A stretch of DNA of 64,000 bases from Microvelia longipes (GCA_018340805.1 JACMZG010001870.1:17799280-17863279), one strand, 5' to 3'; counted from the stretch's first letter, positions 46,810 to 59,015 are shown. Program-made: numbers and translations. The notes: generated by a model not told the origin, from the sequence alone.

Positions 46810-47800
46810 GGTAGTTGCAGGAGTTTCAAAAAGGGTTGCCTATGCAATCTGTGGACTGACTTTTGATGATTCAACCTGGCATTTGCCTGTGAAATTAAGG
46901 GAAACCACAGAAAAACCTCAATTAGGTTGATCGGACATGCGGGTCCTGGGTGTAAAGGTTATGTTATTATTTTTTTTTACGTTTGGGGTTTAACTGTTAA
47001 GGTTTTGTCTCTAGATTTTTTTTTGAGGCTAAGGGGAATAGTTAATTTTATTTACGAATTTGAGTCTATTTATTATATTTTTTAATTTTGAGAAGAGCAG
47101 AGTCTTGATTTTTCAGTATTGTCTTGGATATCTTGAAGTTTGACATCTTGATATAATTTTGTCCGTTCTGTCTTGTGATGTCTAGTAGGATATGTTCTAC
47201 TGTTTCGTCTATTGTGGGGCAGGAGTGGCATGCTGGGGAGTCGCTTAATCCAATCTTGTAGTGATATTGAATGCATCTGGCATGTTGACTTCTTAATCTG
47301 TTTATGCAGACAATATCTCCATTGTTTAAAATGGAAATATTGAATACTACCAAGTTTGGTCAGTTCATTTATTTTTGTAGAATATGCATATATATGTGAT
47401 CCATTTTGGAAGTGAGTGAAATGTTGGATAGTTTTGTAAGTATTCCTTGGTTGTCGCAAGCAACAGTGTATTTGTTTTGAGTATTTTGTAATGTTTTTAT
47501 ACATGTAAGAGATTGTAAGATTCCTAAGCTTTCTAATCTAAATATGTTAGTGTACTGTGGGCATGAAAAACTTTGACCATATTTATTGACAAGACAGTTT
47601 TGTCTTGTTGTTTTGATCCGTCAGTAAATATTATGTAGGTGGGTTGTGGATGTATATTGTATATTTGTTCATGGAAAGTTATGTTGTTGCATGGATAAGT
47701 AAAATTTACTATGTTTATTATTATTGTTTGGTATATATCTACAAAAGAAATTTGATAGATTGGGAGTAATTTATGTTGATATGTACTTTGGTTGAGGTGA
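46810..47800 (-). pseudogene. I-like non-LTR retrotransposon, RNase H and 3' end
   Basis: The minus strand contains YIIFTDGSK (RNase H, about 47640-47610), then a frame with VCINRLRSQHARCIQYHYKI and GLSDSPACHSCPTIDETVEH. This Cys/His block is conserved downstream of RNase H in I-group elements of arthropods. The copy is broken by frameshifts and 5'-truncated. The 3' untranslated part (about 46930-46810 on the minus strand) has GTGGTTTCCCTTAATTTCAC. It lies antisense in DRG2 intron 5. Confidence 0.8.
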
Positions 47801-48098
47801 GGTTGTAATAGTTTGTAGCTATTTATATGTATGGAGGTGTTTATATATATATAATATGTACAAACATATGATGTTTACATGAACATGTACAAGATGTCAT
47901 ATGATGAATGACATCTTTAAACCCCCAACACTATTGATATTAATAAAACACCCAAGTCTCTCCACGTATAATATTTATTGACAGAGCCAGCTTTCAACCT
48001 TTCGGTCATCATCAGTGCCTGAACAATGAAAAAAATAAATCAATGACTACATCTAGTAAAAAAATAAGAAAGAGAGAAATAAATAAATAAAAAAATGT

Positions 48099-48129
<31 letters not shown>

Positions 48130-48229
48130 ATACAATAAGTCAACAGAATAAAAAATAAAAAAAAACCGGCGAACGATGTATAAAGGTAGTAAGGAGTCAC
48201 TTGTTAGCTTTGACAAATCGGACTGGTGT

Positions 48230-49400
48230 CTCTTTATTTTATTAGTTCATCTAGTAGAACTGAAGAGCCTCCCTCTCTCTCTGGCGTTCAGCGATAAGGG
48301 CCCAACAGGGCGTTATTCCTTTTAATTTCAAGAGCTTCTAAAAACGTAAGTTTCGGACCCTTTCTAACTTCATGCAGCAAAGCTATTTTCATGAGTGTTG
48401 TTATTTGCATGGCTTTTTTCTTTTAGATGATCGTAAAACCGACTGTCCGGTCCCTTCAGGTGCTCTAATGCCCTCTCACCTATTTTTCTTCCTGATTGGC
48501 CGATGTACGATGCATCACAAAACGCTACATTTCATTAAATATACCCCACTTTTGTCTAGAGTATGCGTACTATCCTTGGCTTAGATACAATACTTCTCAA
48601 GGATCCAGAAGATTGAAAAGCGGTGTTAATCCTTGATTTCTCAACACTCTAGCAATTTTCTCGGACGAAGGGCCAATGTAAGGTATAGTGCACCAACGAA
48701 TTGAAGAAGCTGGGTCAGGATTACTGTAGATTCTATTTATCATTTCCTTACGTTGCTTCTTTTCTATAATCTTGTCAACTACCCTTATTGTGTAACCATT
48801 AGCCTCGGCAATACTATAAATAGTATTCCTTTCCTTATTAAAGGCTTCGGGAGTCATAGGTACTCTTAGCAAACGATTGACAAGAAAATGAAATGAAGCC
48901 AACTTTTGGGACCAAGGGTGGAATGATGAGGCTGGAATAATAGAATCTGTTGTTGTAGGCTTTCTGTATATCTCAAACGATTAGGATATGATCATTACGT
49001 ATTTACAGTGAGATCTAAAAATTAAGTCGTTTGTCAAGATTATATCTCACATGTAAATTTAATGCGCTTCATACAGTTATTTAAGATAAACAAGAAACCT
49101 ATCTAAATCCTCTCTACTCCCTTTCCATATGCAGTAAATGTCGTCTACATACCTCTTCCAGCAGAAAATGTTTTTAACAAAGGGGTTAATACGATTTAAC
49201 ACGTATTCAAGGCAAAGAAGTGCATAAACACTTTCGGCACATAAGGGCGATATAGGACTACCCATAGCTAAGCCTCCAATAGCTTCATAAAACTTATTCT
49301 GAAACTGGAAATAGTTCTGCCTCAGAACTAGTTCTATAAGACTTATAAGTTCAGCGTTCTTAATCTTATCACTAGAATGCTTTCTAAGTAATAACTATCA
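48230..49400 (-). pseudogene. Penelope-like reverse transcriptase/GIY-YIG, left copy
   Basis: Minus strand, 5'-truncated. 49265-49077 encodes MGSPISPLCAESVYALLCLE and KRYVDDIYCIWKGS, the palm motifs of Penelope RT with both Asp intact. 48902-48597 encodes the thumb/linker (LLRVPMTPEAFNKERNTIYS, IRWCTIPYIGPSSEKIARV). Downstream, frame-broken sequence to about 48230 gives the GIY-YIG endonuclease signature ASYIGQSGRKIGERAL and FYDHLKEKSHANNNTHE. RT followed by GIY-YIG is diagnostic for Penelope-like elements. Stops and frameshifts separate the pieces. Confidence 0.88.
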
Positions 49401-49437
49401 TCAGCTTAAGAACTATTTTAGGAGATATACGATATAG

Positions 49438-50430
49438 GTCCTATATCGCCCTTATTGCCGAAGTGTTTATGCACTTCTTTAGCCTTGAATACGTGTTAAA
49501 TCGTATTAACCCCTTTGTTAAAAACATTTTCTGCTGGAAGAGGTTTATGTAGACGACATTTACTGCATATGGAAAGGAGTAGAGAGGATTTAGATAGGTT
49601 CTTTGTTTATCTTAATAACTGTATGAAGCGCTTAAATTTACATGTGAGATAGAATCTGACAAACACTTAATTTTTAGATCTCACTGTAATACGTAATGAT
49701 CATATCCAATCGTTTGAGAGTATACAGAAAGCCTACAACAACAGATTCTAATTATTTCCAGCCTTCATATTCCACCTTGGTCCAAAAGTTGGCTTCTTCA
49801 TTTTCTTGTCAATCGTTGCTAAGAGTACTATGACCCCGAAGCCTTTAATAAGGAAAGGAATTACTATTTAAGTATTGCCGAGGCTAATGGTTACACAATA
49901 AGGGTAGTTGACAAGATTATAGAAAGAAGCAACGTAAGGAAATGAAAATAGAATCTACAGTAATCCTGACCCAGCTTCTTCAATTCGTTGGTGCACTATA
50001 CCTTACATTGGCCCTTCGTCCGAGAAAAATTGCTAGAGTGTTGAGAAATCAAGGATATACACCGCTTTTCAATCTTCTGGATCCTTGAAGAAGTATTGTA
50101 TCTAAGCCAAAGGATAGTACGCATACTCTAGACAAAGTGGGGTATATTTAATGAAATGTAGCTTTGTGATGCATGTACATCGGCCAATCAGGAAGAAAAT
50201 AGGTGAGAGGGATAGAGCACACTGAAGGGACCGGACAGTCGTTTTACGATCATCTAAAAGAAAAAAGCCATGAAAATAACAACACTCATGAAATAGCTTT
50301 GCTGCATGAAGTTAGAAAGGGTCCGAAACTTACGTTTTTAGAAGCTCTTGAAATTAAAAGGAATAACGCCCTGTTTGGGCCCTTATCGCTGAACGCCAGA
50401 GGAGAGGGGGGCTCTCAGTTCTACTAGATG
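49438..50430 (+). pseudogene. Penelope-like reverse transcriptase/GIY-YIG, right copy
   Basis: The + strand mirror of the left copy but more decayed. RT residues around LEYVLNRINPFVKNIFCWKR are recognisable near 49490-49545, with frameshifts. The YVDD box region is altered (GAGGTTTATGTAGACGAC). The best open part is 50203-50427, GIY-YIG C-terminal half with SFYDHLKEKSHENNNTHEIA and LEALEIKRNNALFGPLSLNA. Confidence 0.85.
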
Positions 50431-50551
50431 AACTAATAAAAATAAAGAGACCACCAGTTCCGATTTTGTCAAAGCTAACAAGTGACTCCTTACTACCTTT
50501 ATACATCGTTCGCCGGTTTGTTTTTATTTTTATTCTGTTGACTTATTGTAT

Positions 50552-50585
<34 letters not shown>

Positions 50586-50743
50586 CATTTTTTTATTTAT
50601 TTATTTTCTCTCTTTCTTATTTTTTACTAGATGTAGTCATTGATTTATTTTTTTCATTGTTCAGGCACTGATGATGACCGAAAGGTTGAAAGCTGGCTCT
50701 GTCAATAAATATTATTACGTGAGAGACTTGGGTGTGTTTATTA

Positions 50744-51126
50744 ATACTCTATACTTCACTTGCGCTTCTTCTTTGTCTGACTATTGATATTATTACACCT
50801 TATCCTCATTCCAAGGATTACTTCCTAAGAATTGAAAAAATAATATTTTTTTACTTTTCCTCCTTTACACCATAAGTATTGTAAAAGTATTGTGTTTTCA
50901 TAAAAAATTAGAAACTGGGATATACCCTGTATGAGATGTTTTTAAGACCTCATAAGGGGTTTTTAAAAAAGTTGTTCTTTCTGTCTGTGTGTGTTTGTCC
51001 ATTATTGTAGGTCCCAATGTGTAAGCTGTTGTGATTTTAGCTCCAATGTGTTTGTATTTTATGATTGTAGCTTTCAGTGTGTTTATGCTAGAGATAATGT
51101 TTTTAATGAAAATATTTACTTTTCAG
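50744..51126. repeat. DRG2 intron 5 end with dispersed repeat
   Basis: Contains TTACACCATAAGTATTGTAA, AAAAGTATTGTGTTTTCAT, and TTTCTGTCTGTGTGTGTTTG, in the order seen at 30670 and 40110. The exon 6 acceptor is at 51126. Confidence 0.6.
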
Positions 51127-51328
51127 CTGTAACATGAAATTAAATCTAGACTATTTGTTAGAGAAGCTATGGGAATATCTATCTCTCATAAGAGTTTATA
51201 CAAAGAAACCTGGGCAGCCTCCAGATTTTGATGATGGGCTAATATTGCGTAAGGGTGTCACAGTGGAGCACGTCTGTCACGCTATTCATAGGACTTTGGC
51301 TGCTTCCTTCAAATATGCTTTGGTTTGG
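51127..51328 (+). CDS. DRG2: DRG2 exon 6
   Basis: Acceptor ACTTTTCAG, donor GTTTGG|GTAAGT. It completes the Ser codon left by exon 5 and encodes NMKLNLDYLLEKLWEYLSL, the end of the G domain, followed by the TGS domain (VYTKKPGQPPDF, ILRKGVTVEHVCHAIH, KYALVW). Ends in phase 0. Confidence 0.97.
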
Positions 51329-52184
51329 GTAAGTTCTCTTATATCCTGTTCTCATGATGATTCATCATCTTGGAAACCAGGGCTCATTTGTTATAAAATT
51401 TGACAGAGAGAATTTCTGAATGATTGTAAAAACAGGCTAGAATACCATTTGAGACTGCAACTTCCAAAAATATTTTAAGGAAATAGATTAGGTTTCATAC
51501 GTCAACTTATGACATATGAAACCATGAATTAAGATCATCTTGTAATCAATTTGACCTTACTCACTCCAGTGATCTGACAAAATTTGATTTCTACCGATAC
51601 AAGGAAATGTACATGTCATTTGTTAAAAATTTAACTACTGCTGATGCTAATGTGGGACTACAGGCATGCCAAATTTTTCTGAATAATTAATGACAGTTAT
51701 TTACATCTCTCAATGATAATAGAATGCCTGAAATGTATAATTCAGTCAAACTTCTAGTTCGGCTTTTTATTAAAATAAGAATAAGAATCCTGTATACCTC
51801 TAGTACTATAATAATAATAAGTTCAGAGCCTGCAGGAATCTTCTCAAGAAGTTGGCGATAATTTATATGAACAAATTTAACCAGGATCACACCCCAGACA
51901 TACATGTTACAAAGGTCAGTATGAATACTGATGCTTCAACGACCTCGACCCATGGAGGCAGCTTGATGGGTTGAAATGATGATCAAAAATTAAAATTAAT
52001 TTTCAAGATCAAAAATCATTTAAAAAAAGGTACTTTTCCAGATTAGGTGTCCCCTATTTAAAGGCAAAAAAATGGGAACTAGGGTGTTAATTGGAGGGGA
52101 AAATACACAACAAAATGGATGAATATAACTGTTCCACAAGTCTTCTTTTTATTGGTTAAATATATTTATCTATAAACCCCCTGG

Positions 52185-52325
52185 TTCCCATCAGTCCCAA
52201 AAGATTGTATATTGAAGGAAAATGTATCCATTTTTCAGTGTATTATCCCCCATCCATAAACCCCCTGGTTCCCATCTGTCCCGTATGATTGCAAATTAAA
52301 GGAAAACATATCCATTTTATGCTTA
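52185..52325. repeat. Two-copy direct repeat in DRG2 intron 6
   Basis: AAACCCCCTGGTTCCCATC occurs at about 52176 and 52257, each followed by TGTCCC/AGTCCC and GGAAAA.TATCCATTTT. Confidence 0.8.
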
Positions 52326-52389
52326 ATTATTGTTTAAAAAAAATAATCTGGAAGTGCCTAAAAAAGTCTACTTAATTTTTATACACATC

Positions 52390-52965
52390 TACTACAAGAT
52401 TATATTTGTATTTTTATTTTATTTGATCACAACCTCATAACTCTAATCTTGTTTTATACTAATCTAATACAATATTAAATTTGTTTTTATTTTCTATGAT
52501 CACAACCTTATAACTCTAATCTTGTTTTATACTAATCTATACAATATTACATTTGTGTTTTTATTTTATCTGATCACAACCTTATAACTCTAATCTTGTT
52601 TTATACTAATCTAATACAATATTACATTTGTGTTTTTATTTATCTGATCACAACCTCATAACTCTAATCTTGTTTTATACTAATCTAATACAATATTTAG
52701 TTTGTTTTTATTTTCTATGATCACAACCTTATAACTCTAATCTTGTTTTATACTAATCTAATACATTTGTGTTTTTATTTTCTATGATCACAACTCATAA
52801 CTCTAATCTTGTTTTATACTAACCTAATACATTTGTGTTTTTATTTCTATGATCACAACCTCATAACTTAATCTTGTTTGTACTTATCTAATACAATATT
52901 ACATTTGTGTTTTTATTTCTATGATCCCATCCTTATAACTCACTCTAATCTTGTTTTATGCTAAT
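52390..52965. repeat. Minisatellite, ~75-80 bp unit, about 7 copies
   Basis: The unit contains GATCACAACCTTATAACTCT, AATCTTGTTTTATACTAATC and TAATACAATATTACATTTG, then TGTTTTTATTTTCTAT. The copies vary by loss of the ACAATATTACATTTG part (around 52750-52830). It lies wholly in DRG2 intron 6. Confidence 0.93.
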
Positions 52966-53142
52966 CTCTGCATTTTAATCTGCCTTATAACATTTCATGC
53001 CTTAACATCTAAAACTTTTTTTTAAAAAAAAATATTTTTTAAAATACTTTATTACTGTTACTCAAGAGTTCATAAATTCTCATAATTAGTTTACTGGTTC
53101 TTGAAGCATAGTCTTATGAGTAAATATTTGTATTGATTGCAG

Positions 53143-53229
53143 GGTACAAGTACTAAATATTCACCTCAGAGGGTTGGTATTCAGCACATTATGCATGATG
53201 AAGATGTTATTCAGGTTGTTAAAAAATAA
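53143..53229 (+). CDS. DRG2: DRG2 exon 7 (terminal)
   Basis: Acceptor GATTGCAG. It encodes GTSTKYSPQRVG and the conserved C-terminus DEDVIQVVKK, with TAA at 53227-53229. The total length is 363 residues. The first AATAAA downstream is at 53945, about 0.7 kb after the stop; it is the best candidate polyadenylation signal, but weakly supported. Confidence 0.97.
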   Translation, partial: GTSTKYSPQRVGIQHIMHDEDVIQVVKK

Positions 53230-56040
53230 TTTGACCTCATAAGATTTATTATACTGTACAAAGGTGAGTTGTGCAATATATTAGTGTAGTACATTACCCA
53301 TTCGCTTTATGTTTGCGGAGTCCCTATTAGAGATTGATATGTCATGTCAGTGGACATACACTCATTTTACAACACCGTCCAAACGTCATTGAAATTTTAA
53401 AAATTGGAGCACCTTTGTAATTTTCCCTTGTTTCCTTTTTTTGGGCCACCTGAAACCGGGTGCTTGACTGCTTTTGTGACGTCAGACTTATGCCACAAAT
53501 TGTACTGCCACTGTGCAGTACAATATTTACTAGAGCAACACTTATAAGAGTTTATTCTACACTGTCAACAAGGTGATACTGACAGCTGTAGTCATCACAT
53601 TCCTTCGCCATTGTATTACCTGGATCACAGAATTGTTTTGTTACAGTCTTCTTTACATTCTATAGAACTGTAAGCATCTGTTGACCTAACTAAAACTCTC
53701 ATCTCCCAACCTTTAGAACATTCCGTTTTCACACCACTCTCTCACCCATTCCCCCTCTCCTCTTCTTAAATGCTTATTTCGACTATTTAAAATTGATTTA
53801 AATATTTTTTTATAGCTTAATATAATTTTTTAAACACATTTAGTAATTTTATGAGCAAAAACAATTTGTTAGAAAAATGCAAATACTCTATTTGAATGTA
53901 ACAAATTAAGCTGATGACATGAAAACCGTAAGTTCAGGATAGGGAATAAAGGATTAACTCCCAGGACTCTACAACATGTTACAGTATACATCTAATGACT
54001 AGTCATATATTGTCTTTGTCATATTTTCTGAGTACGAGCAAAGCGAGAGAAAAGTTCCAAGGTACCTCGTACTCAAATTTTTAGAGTTTTGAGTTTGGGA
54101 AGCCTTGGCATGCTTTGGGAGTTTAAAGTGAGGCTAATTAAATTTCCTTCTTTATCTTTGCCTTAGGTAGCAACTTAAGGTGTTGAACACACTTTCATCT
54201 CTTGTCCCATAACAAACCATTTTTGTTTCAGGTTTCTTTTTAAAGTATGTTAACAAAATATTTGGAGCTTGGAGAAAACCTTCTATTAACACATGGGATT
54301 TATTTTCTATGAAATTAATTATTTTATAGAACCAACTATATTCTAATAAAATGAAGAAACTGTTAAAAACAATTATACATGTAAATAATTTTGCTTACCT
54401 TTATTTTTATAATTATTGTTTTCCTTAACTTATTTATTTATGAATTTGATAGGAGGTATATTTTATTTGTGAATTATAATTTAGTTTTGCCTTTTGAATT
54501 TATTAGGTGTGATGTAAGCGACATACTGAAAATGAAAGGTATGATTATGATTCCTCGGTTAAACTTAGTTCTTTAAATTTACTATTTTGGCGATAGAAGC
54601 ATTTCATCTTATCTCACTACTGCAAAAGCGACATGAAATTATATTGAAACTTGAGGTATTGTTATTTATTTTTTATTTGAATTTACTAGGAAATTCATGT
54701 TAATTCCACACTTGGGATTCATAATGGATCCTAAATAAAATGTAGGTTATGTTTGATTATAGATTGTTTTAGATCAAGTTAGGCATCTTAAAGATGAAAA
54801 CAAATAAGTATTATGGTTAGATGGCAAAATTGCTGTTACCTTTTGTTGCCATGCATTTGTGTTAAGGCCAACCCTGGGGATTCTCAATTTTAGGACTTGT
54901 GTCATTGATTTAAGAGGGATTAATCACACACAGATTTTTGTAAAAGTTCTTAGTTAATGGATTATATATTGGAGTTTGGAATTAAGAGGCCAAGTGGAAT
55001 CAATCCCCATCTCTTCTTGGCATTCCTATCACATAAGTATTATTTTCTGTTCAAAACTTGTGGAAACCCCCGTTAAAGCTGTTAAGACAAGATTCTGGTG
55101 TGGGAATATGCATGCTTGATGAATTTTCTTTGAAATGCATTCTTCTGTGATTCCATTTTTGCTTAAGGTTTATGCTTTATAACTTGAGCCGTTGCATTAC
55201 TACTCGTTACTCAATTTTTATCTGATTTGTTTTAGAGAAAATGGACAGATTCATTTAATTGGTTTTACAAAACTATGCACACAATTATTTGTACCAAATT
55301 AAAACTCAGTTAATAATGCTAACACAGGAAGGTTTTAGCACCTTTCCTCTGAAAAATACAGGAAAAAATTGAGTAACAAGAAGTTAAGGTTACTTCTCTA
55401 GTTATAAAGCATAAACCAGAAGCAAAAAAGGATTGTTAAGCACGGAAGCACACATTTCAAAGGAAATTCACCAGGCATGTGGACCCCCGTGCCAGAATTA
55501 TTTGGTTACTTAAGAGATAATTTACATAATTTACCTAACAAAAACTGAAAAATAATTCACCAAAGAACAAAACAAACTGAAGAGAGAAAGGTTTTTAAAA
55601 CTAATGTAAGAAACAGATTTCAAAAATGTTTGTCACATTTAATTTGGTTTATTTCACACATCAAAATTTGACATGTTTTAAAAAGAAAAAATCAAATTAA
55701 AAAAATTATTTGAAGTCTTTTGTCATTGAAACCTGACTATATCCTCCCCCATTTTTAAACGATACTAGTACACTTCTAATTGGGTCATGTTATATTTGTC
55801 TAATGGTTTAAGATTTTATGGTTATATTGGTGTTTTTTTTTTTGGTTTCATAAATTGGTTTTATTAATTTTTTATGTAGAAAAACAAAACAAACATTGCC
55901 ATTAAGATTGTTGCCCTCTCATTGATCTTGTTCTTTGACTTTTTGGTCAATTTAAGAGTGGTTGTATTGATGTTGGACCATTTTCATTGGATTCTGCACC
56001 CCAAAAAACACATAAAAGACCTTTTTCCTACAAAAAATGT
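53230..56040. other. DRG2 3' flank and spacer
   Basis: The first 0.7 kb may be 3' untranslated region. A fragment of the dispersed repeat (GAGTACGAGCAAAGCGAG) is near 54030. A diverged unit of the 11480-12208 repeat (AAGCACGGAAGCACACATTT, then TGGACCCCCGTGCCAGAATT) is at 55435-55505. No further exon seen. Confidence 0.5.
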
Positions 56041-56092
56041 ACTATTCAATATATTATATATATACTACTAAAGATATATATATATATATATT

Positions 56093-56153
<61 letters not shown>

Positions 56154-56155
56154 TA

Positions 56156-56228
<73 letters not shown>
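56041..56228. repeat. (TA)n microsatellite, interrupted
   Basis: About 190 bases of TA with several single-base interruptions. The 92-codon Tyr-Ile frame here is an artefact. Confidence 0.95.
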
Positions 56229-56230
<2 letters not shown>

Positions 56231-56255
56231 ATAAATGTTTTGAAGCAGATTTTGG

Positions 56256-56340
56256 CTAGACACCCAGGTTCAACTCCTGCTATGCCACCCATTCCATTAG
56301 CAAATTTCTTCAAAGGAAATTTGCAAAAAATTGGTTGGTA
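56256..56340 (+). repeat. SINE-like fragment with B-box
   Basis: CACCCAGGTTCAACTCCTGC (B-box GGTTCAACTCC) is followed by TATGCCACCCATTCCATTAG and the hairpin-forming AAATTTCTTCAAAGGAAATT. Same order as at 9445-9361 (minus) and 28508-28560. Confidence 0.55.
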
Positions 56341-58220
56341 ACCCAAACGTGTTTTCTTGAAGTAACCAGCAAATTATATTTGATTAGTTGTCTATAAGAA
56401 AAACACAAAACATATTTTTACTATTTTTATTAATTTTTTAATTACTTTTTTTCTTAGTTATTTATATCTTGATTCTTTATAACTATTTACAATTAAAAGC
56501 AAAATGCAAAAAAAGTATCAAAATATTAATAATAAAAAATAATAAAGTTATACTAGGATTTTATACATTAAATAATTATAATACTTATTAACTAAATTTT
56601 TTTCTTTAGTTAAAAAAATAATTACTGGTTTTCTGTGGGTCCTGAGATATTGAATTGAACCAATTAGGTAACCTAAGACTGATAATTAAAAGTAAGCAGT
56701 TCAGAATCTAATGATAAAGGGGTTATGAGATGATTTGCCACTTAGATAACAAAATCATTATCAATTTAGTACAAAATACTACATTAATGACTTTTAATAC
56801 TTAAGGTTAATAAAAGGATAAAATTAACTTATTTGCAAGGTGTTATTGCTAGTTTCATCAAACAAAAAAATTTACAAAAGTTAAGTTGGGAGTATTTGGA
56901 CCATGGAATTAAAGTTGCCAGGTAAGTTTAAGCACTTACCTTTAAAATAAAAGTTAATTAAAACTAAATGGCAACATTAGTTTTAAGAAGCAATCAAGGT
57001 TGGAACTGATAGCAAATATTTAGGTTTGGACTTATTAAACCTATTATTTTGATCAGCCCAGAAGGCATTTAGGGTTACAATTAATTTCCGGCTCCGATTA
57101 ATTTCACTAATTTTGTAACTCCACATCATTAAACTATAAATGAATGATTTTTAAAATTAATTTGATACTTTAGGATGGGTTGCCCTCACCTGATAACATG
57201 CAATTACATACATATTACCATGGATTAATTTGCCATAGAGTAGACACCATGGCAAAGTAAAACGTCGTTTTTACTTTGCCAACAACTAAATTAATGGGCA
57301 ATAAACCTTTTTTGTCGTTACTAATAATTTAGAAACACCTGAATAAATTCAAAAATATTTTCAATATCGACAGTGAACTTAACTTCAAATCTAGCTCACT
57401 TAAAATAATTTTATCAGGCTAGGTTATAGCTACACCTATGCTACCCTTTAAAGTCTCCAAGATTAAAAAATCCTAAAATAAGTTGTCTAATGAAAATTAG
57501 AAAATTAAATATAAACTTTGATTATTTAATTTCTTGCCAGAAAGAAACTAACATTACCTTTTACTGGTGCATATTTAAAAACCCACATTAATCAATTCGA
57601 GACATGAAATAATCGTTCATGATAAAAATTGTCAGTAAATCCAAAATAACTATTAAGTTGAACAAAGCTGCAAATATTTCGAGACCATAATATTATAAAT
57701 ATAAAAGTTTTAAATGTTTGAAGAATTTGAAGCTTAAGTTAATAAAATTTCTAAAAATCAAACTAAAAAATAAAATCAGAGGAATAGAGTAAAACGAAGG
57801 AACATTAATTGGTAATCCCAAAGGATCTTGAGTGACCCATTAAAATTGCTTACATCACTCTATTTCCCCTATCCAATTATATTTTTAAGTTTGCTTTAGA
57901 TTTTGAAATAATCAATAGGTTAGAAAAGAGATCTTACTTTTTTCTTTTAAAAAGGTTTGTTTAATATTAATGGAAGGTAATTTAGGAGATTTTTAAACTA
58001 TTTGAAATATGTCTTAATATTATAATTATCAATTATTTACAAAAAAATAATAATAATAAAAATAAAAGGGAAAAACAATGATAGGGATGGTGCGTCATTT
58101 TCTTATTATTATACTTTTTATAGGTTTCAACCGAGGAGAAGTCGCGGATAACAATTAATTAAAATTTTCTCATTGATTAATATTTCTCTGGAGGTTTTGA
58201 TGACACAGGGTTTTATCACA
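56341..58220. other. Spacer between convergent genes
   Basis: AT-rich, between the 3' end of DRG2 (+) and the 3' end of the minus-strand gene at 58231. Nothing recognised apart from scattered polyA/T runs. Confidence 0.5.
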
Positions 58221-58226
58221 TTTATT
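58221..58226 (-). terminator. Polyadenylation signal AATAAA
   Basis: TTTATT on the + strand reads AATAAA on the minus strand, only 4 bases after the TGA stop of the exon at 58231-58353. The cleavage site would lie roughly 10-30 bases further left. Confidence 0.65.
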
Positions 58227-58230
58227 CAGG

Positions 58231-58353
58231 TCACGATGTACTGCCGGTATCCCCGTTGTCCATAAAGCTGTTTCCGTTGACTGCGAATGATGTTCCCAGA
58301 CCATACAGATGACCACAGTATTTTGCATCGTCTATGTTATCTTCAAAAAACAT
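58231..58353 (-). CDS. Terminal coding exon of an unnamed minus-strand gene
   Basis: On the minus strand an acceptor (CTTTTTTAG) is followed by 40 open codons and TGA. The peptide begins MFFEDNIDDAKYCGHLYGLG and continues TSFAVNGNSFMDNGDTG. GC content and synonymous codon use stand out from the AT-rich flanks, and an AATAAA follows the stop immediately. Upstream exons should lie at higher coordinates, so the hAT element at 58888 onward would be inside an intron of this gene. The ATG at the exon start may simply be an internal Met. I do not recognise the protein family. Confidence 0.62.
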   Translation of the reverse strand: MFFEDNIDDAKYCGHLYGLGTSFAVNGNSFMDNGDTGSTS

Positions 58354-58887
58354 CTAAAAAAGATAAGAAAAATATACTCAGGTGTAATAAATCACAAAAA
58401 AATAGAGATGAAATTATGAAACAATTATTTTCTTCTGAAAAAAATTAAAGGCTTTTCCTGTAGATTTGGTGATAATACTGCTTGAAAAATTATTAATAAT
58501 AGTTGAAATTGTCTAAAAAGACTTTTAAGAAGTAGAAGGTTAAAAGGGTAAATAACTCAACCATATGATAAGTAAGACAACTGATGGATAATAAAAAAAC
58601 TATTATTAACAGAGTGGATGTTCATGCTGAAGAGAACTGTACATCTATTAGTTGAAATAAAAAGGAAAACTATAGGTATACTAGTTGAGAAAATTGGAAT
58701 GATAAAAGAGCACTCATCCCAAACCCAGTAGTGACAGAAATAAACATTAAAAGAGTACTAAAAAACTACAATAAAACAATTTGATCAACAGGTTCTGCCA
58801 AAAAACTACTAGGAAATGGAGCTGACACAGTTTATAATAAGGTGTAAAAGAGATTAAATGAGTGGATCAGTATTGTAAGGTTATTAT
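58354..58887. other. Probable intron of the minus-strand gene
   Basis: A-rich sequence between the terminal exon and the left end of the hAT element. No other feature seen. Confidence 0.4.
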
Positions 58888-59015
58888 CAGGTGTCAGCAA
58901 GGTCCAGCCTCCTTGATTCCTTGAACTCCTTGAATCATGCTTGAATTTTTTTGGTCCTTGAAAAATCCTTGAATTATGCTTGAATTTGAGGAAAATGTTA
59001 AATATCCTTGAATTT
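58888..59015 (+). repeat. hAT element left end with subterminal CCTTGA repeats
   Basis: Begins CAGGTGTCAGCAAGGTC, a CAG-type hAT terminus, preceded by GTTATTAT as a possible 8-bp target duplication. Eight copies of CCTTGA/GCTTGA (CCTTGATTCCTTGAACTCCT and so on) follow within about 100 bases, as expected of subterminal transposase-binding repeats. The matching right end was not found between the transposase stop and the end of the window. Confidence 0.65.

Larger units (their letters stand above)
47936..50743. mobile_element. Penelope-like element pair forming a 2.8 kb palindrome
   Basis: Arms 47936-49262 and 49438-50743 are near-complementary. The left copy reads leftwards and the right copy rightwards, so their truncated 5' ends meet in the middle and their 3' ends point outwards. 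Mirrored landmarks include AACACCCAAGTCTCTC at the left edge with GAGAGACTTGGGTGT at the right; TTTCGGTCATCATCAG with CTGATGATGACCGAAA; and the polyA (48100-48121) / polyT (50560-50584) tracts. The left copy extends 170 bases further 5' (spacer 49263-49437). It lies in DRG2 intron 5. Confidence 0.92.
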
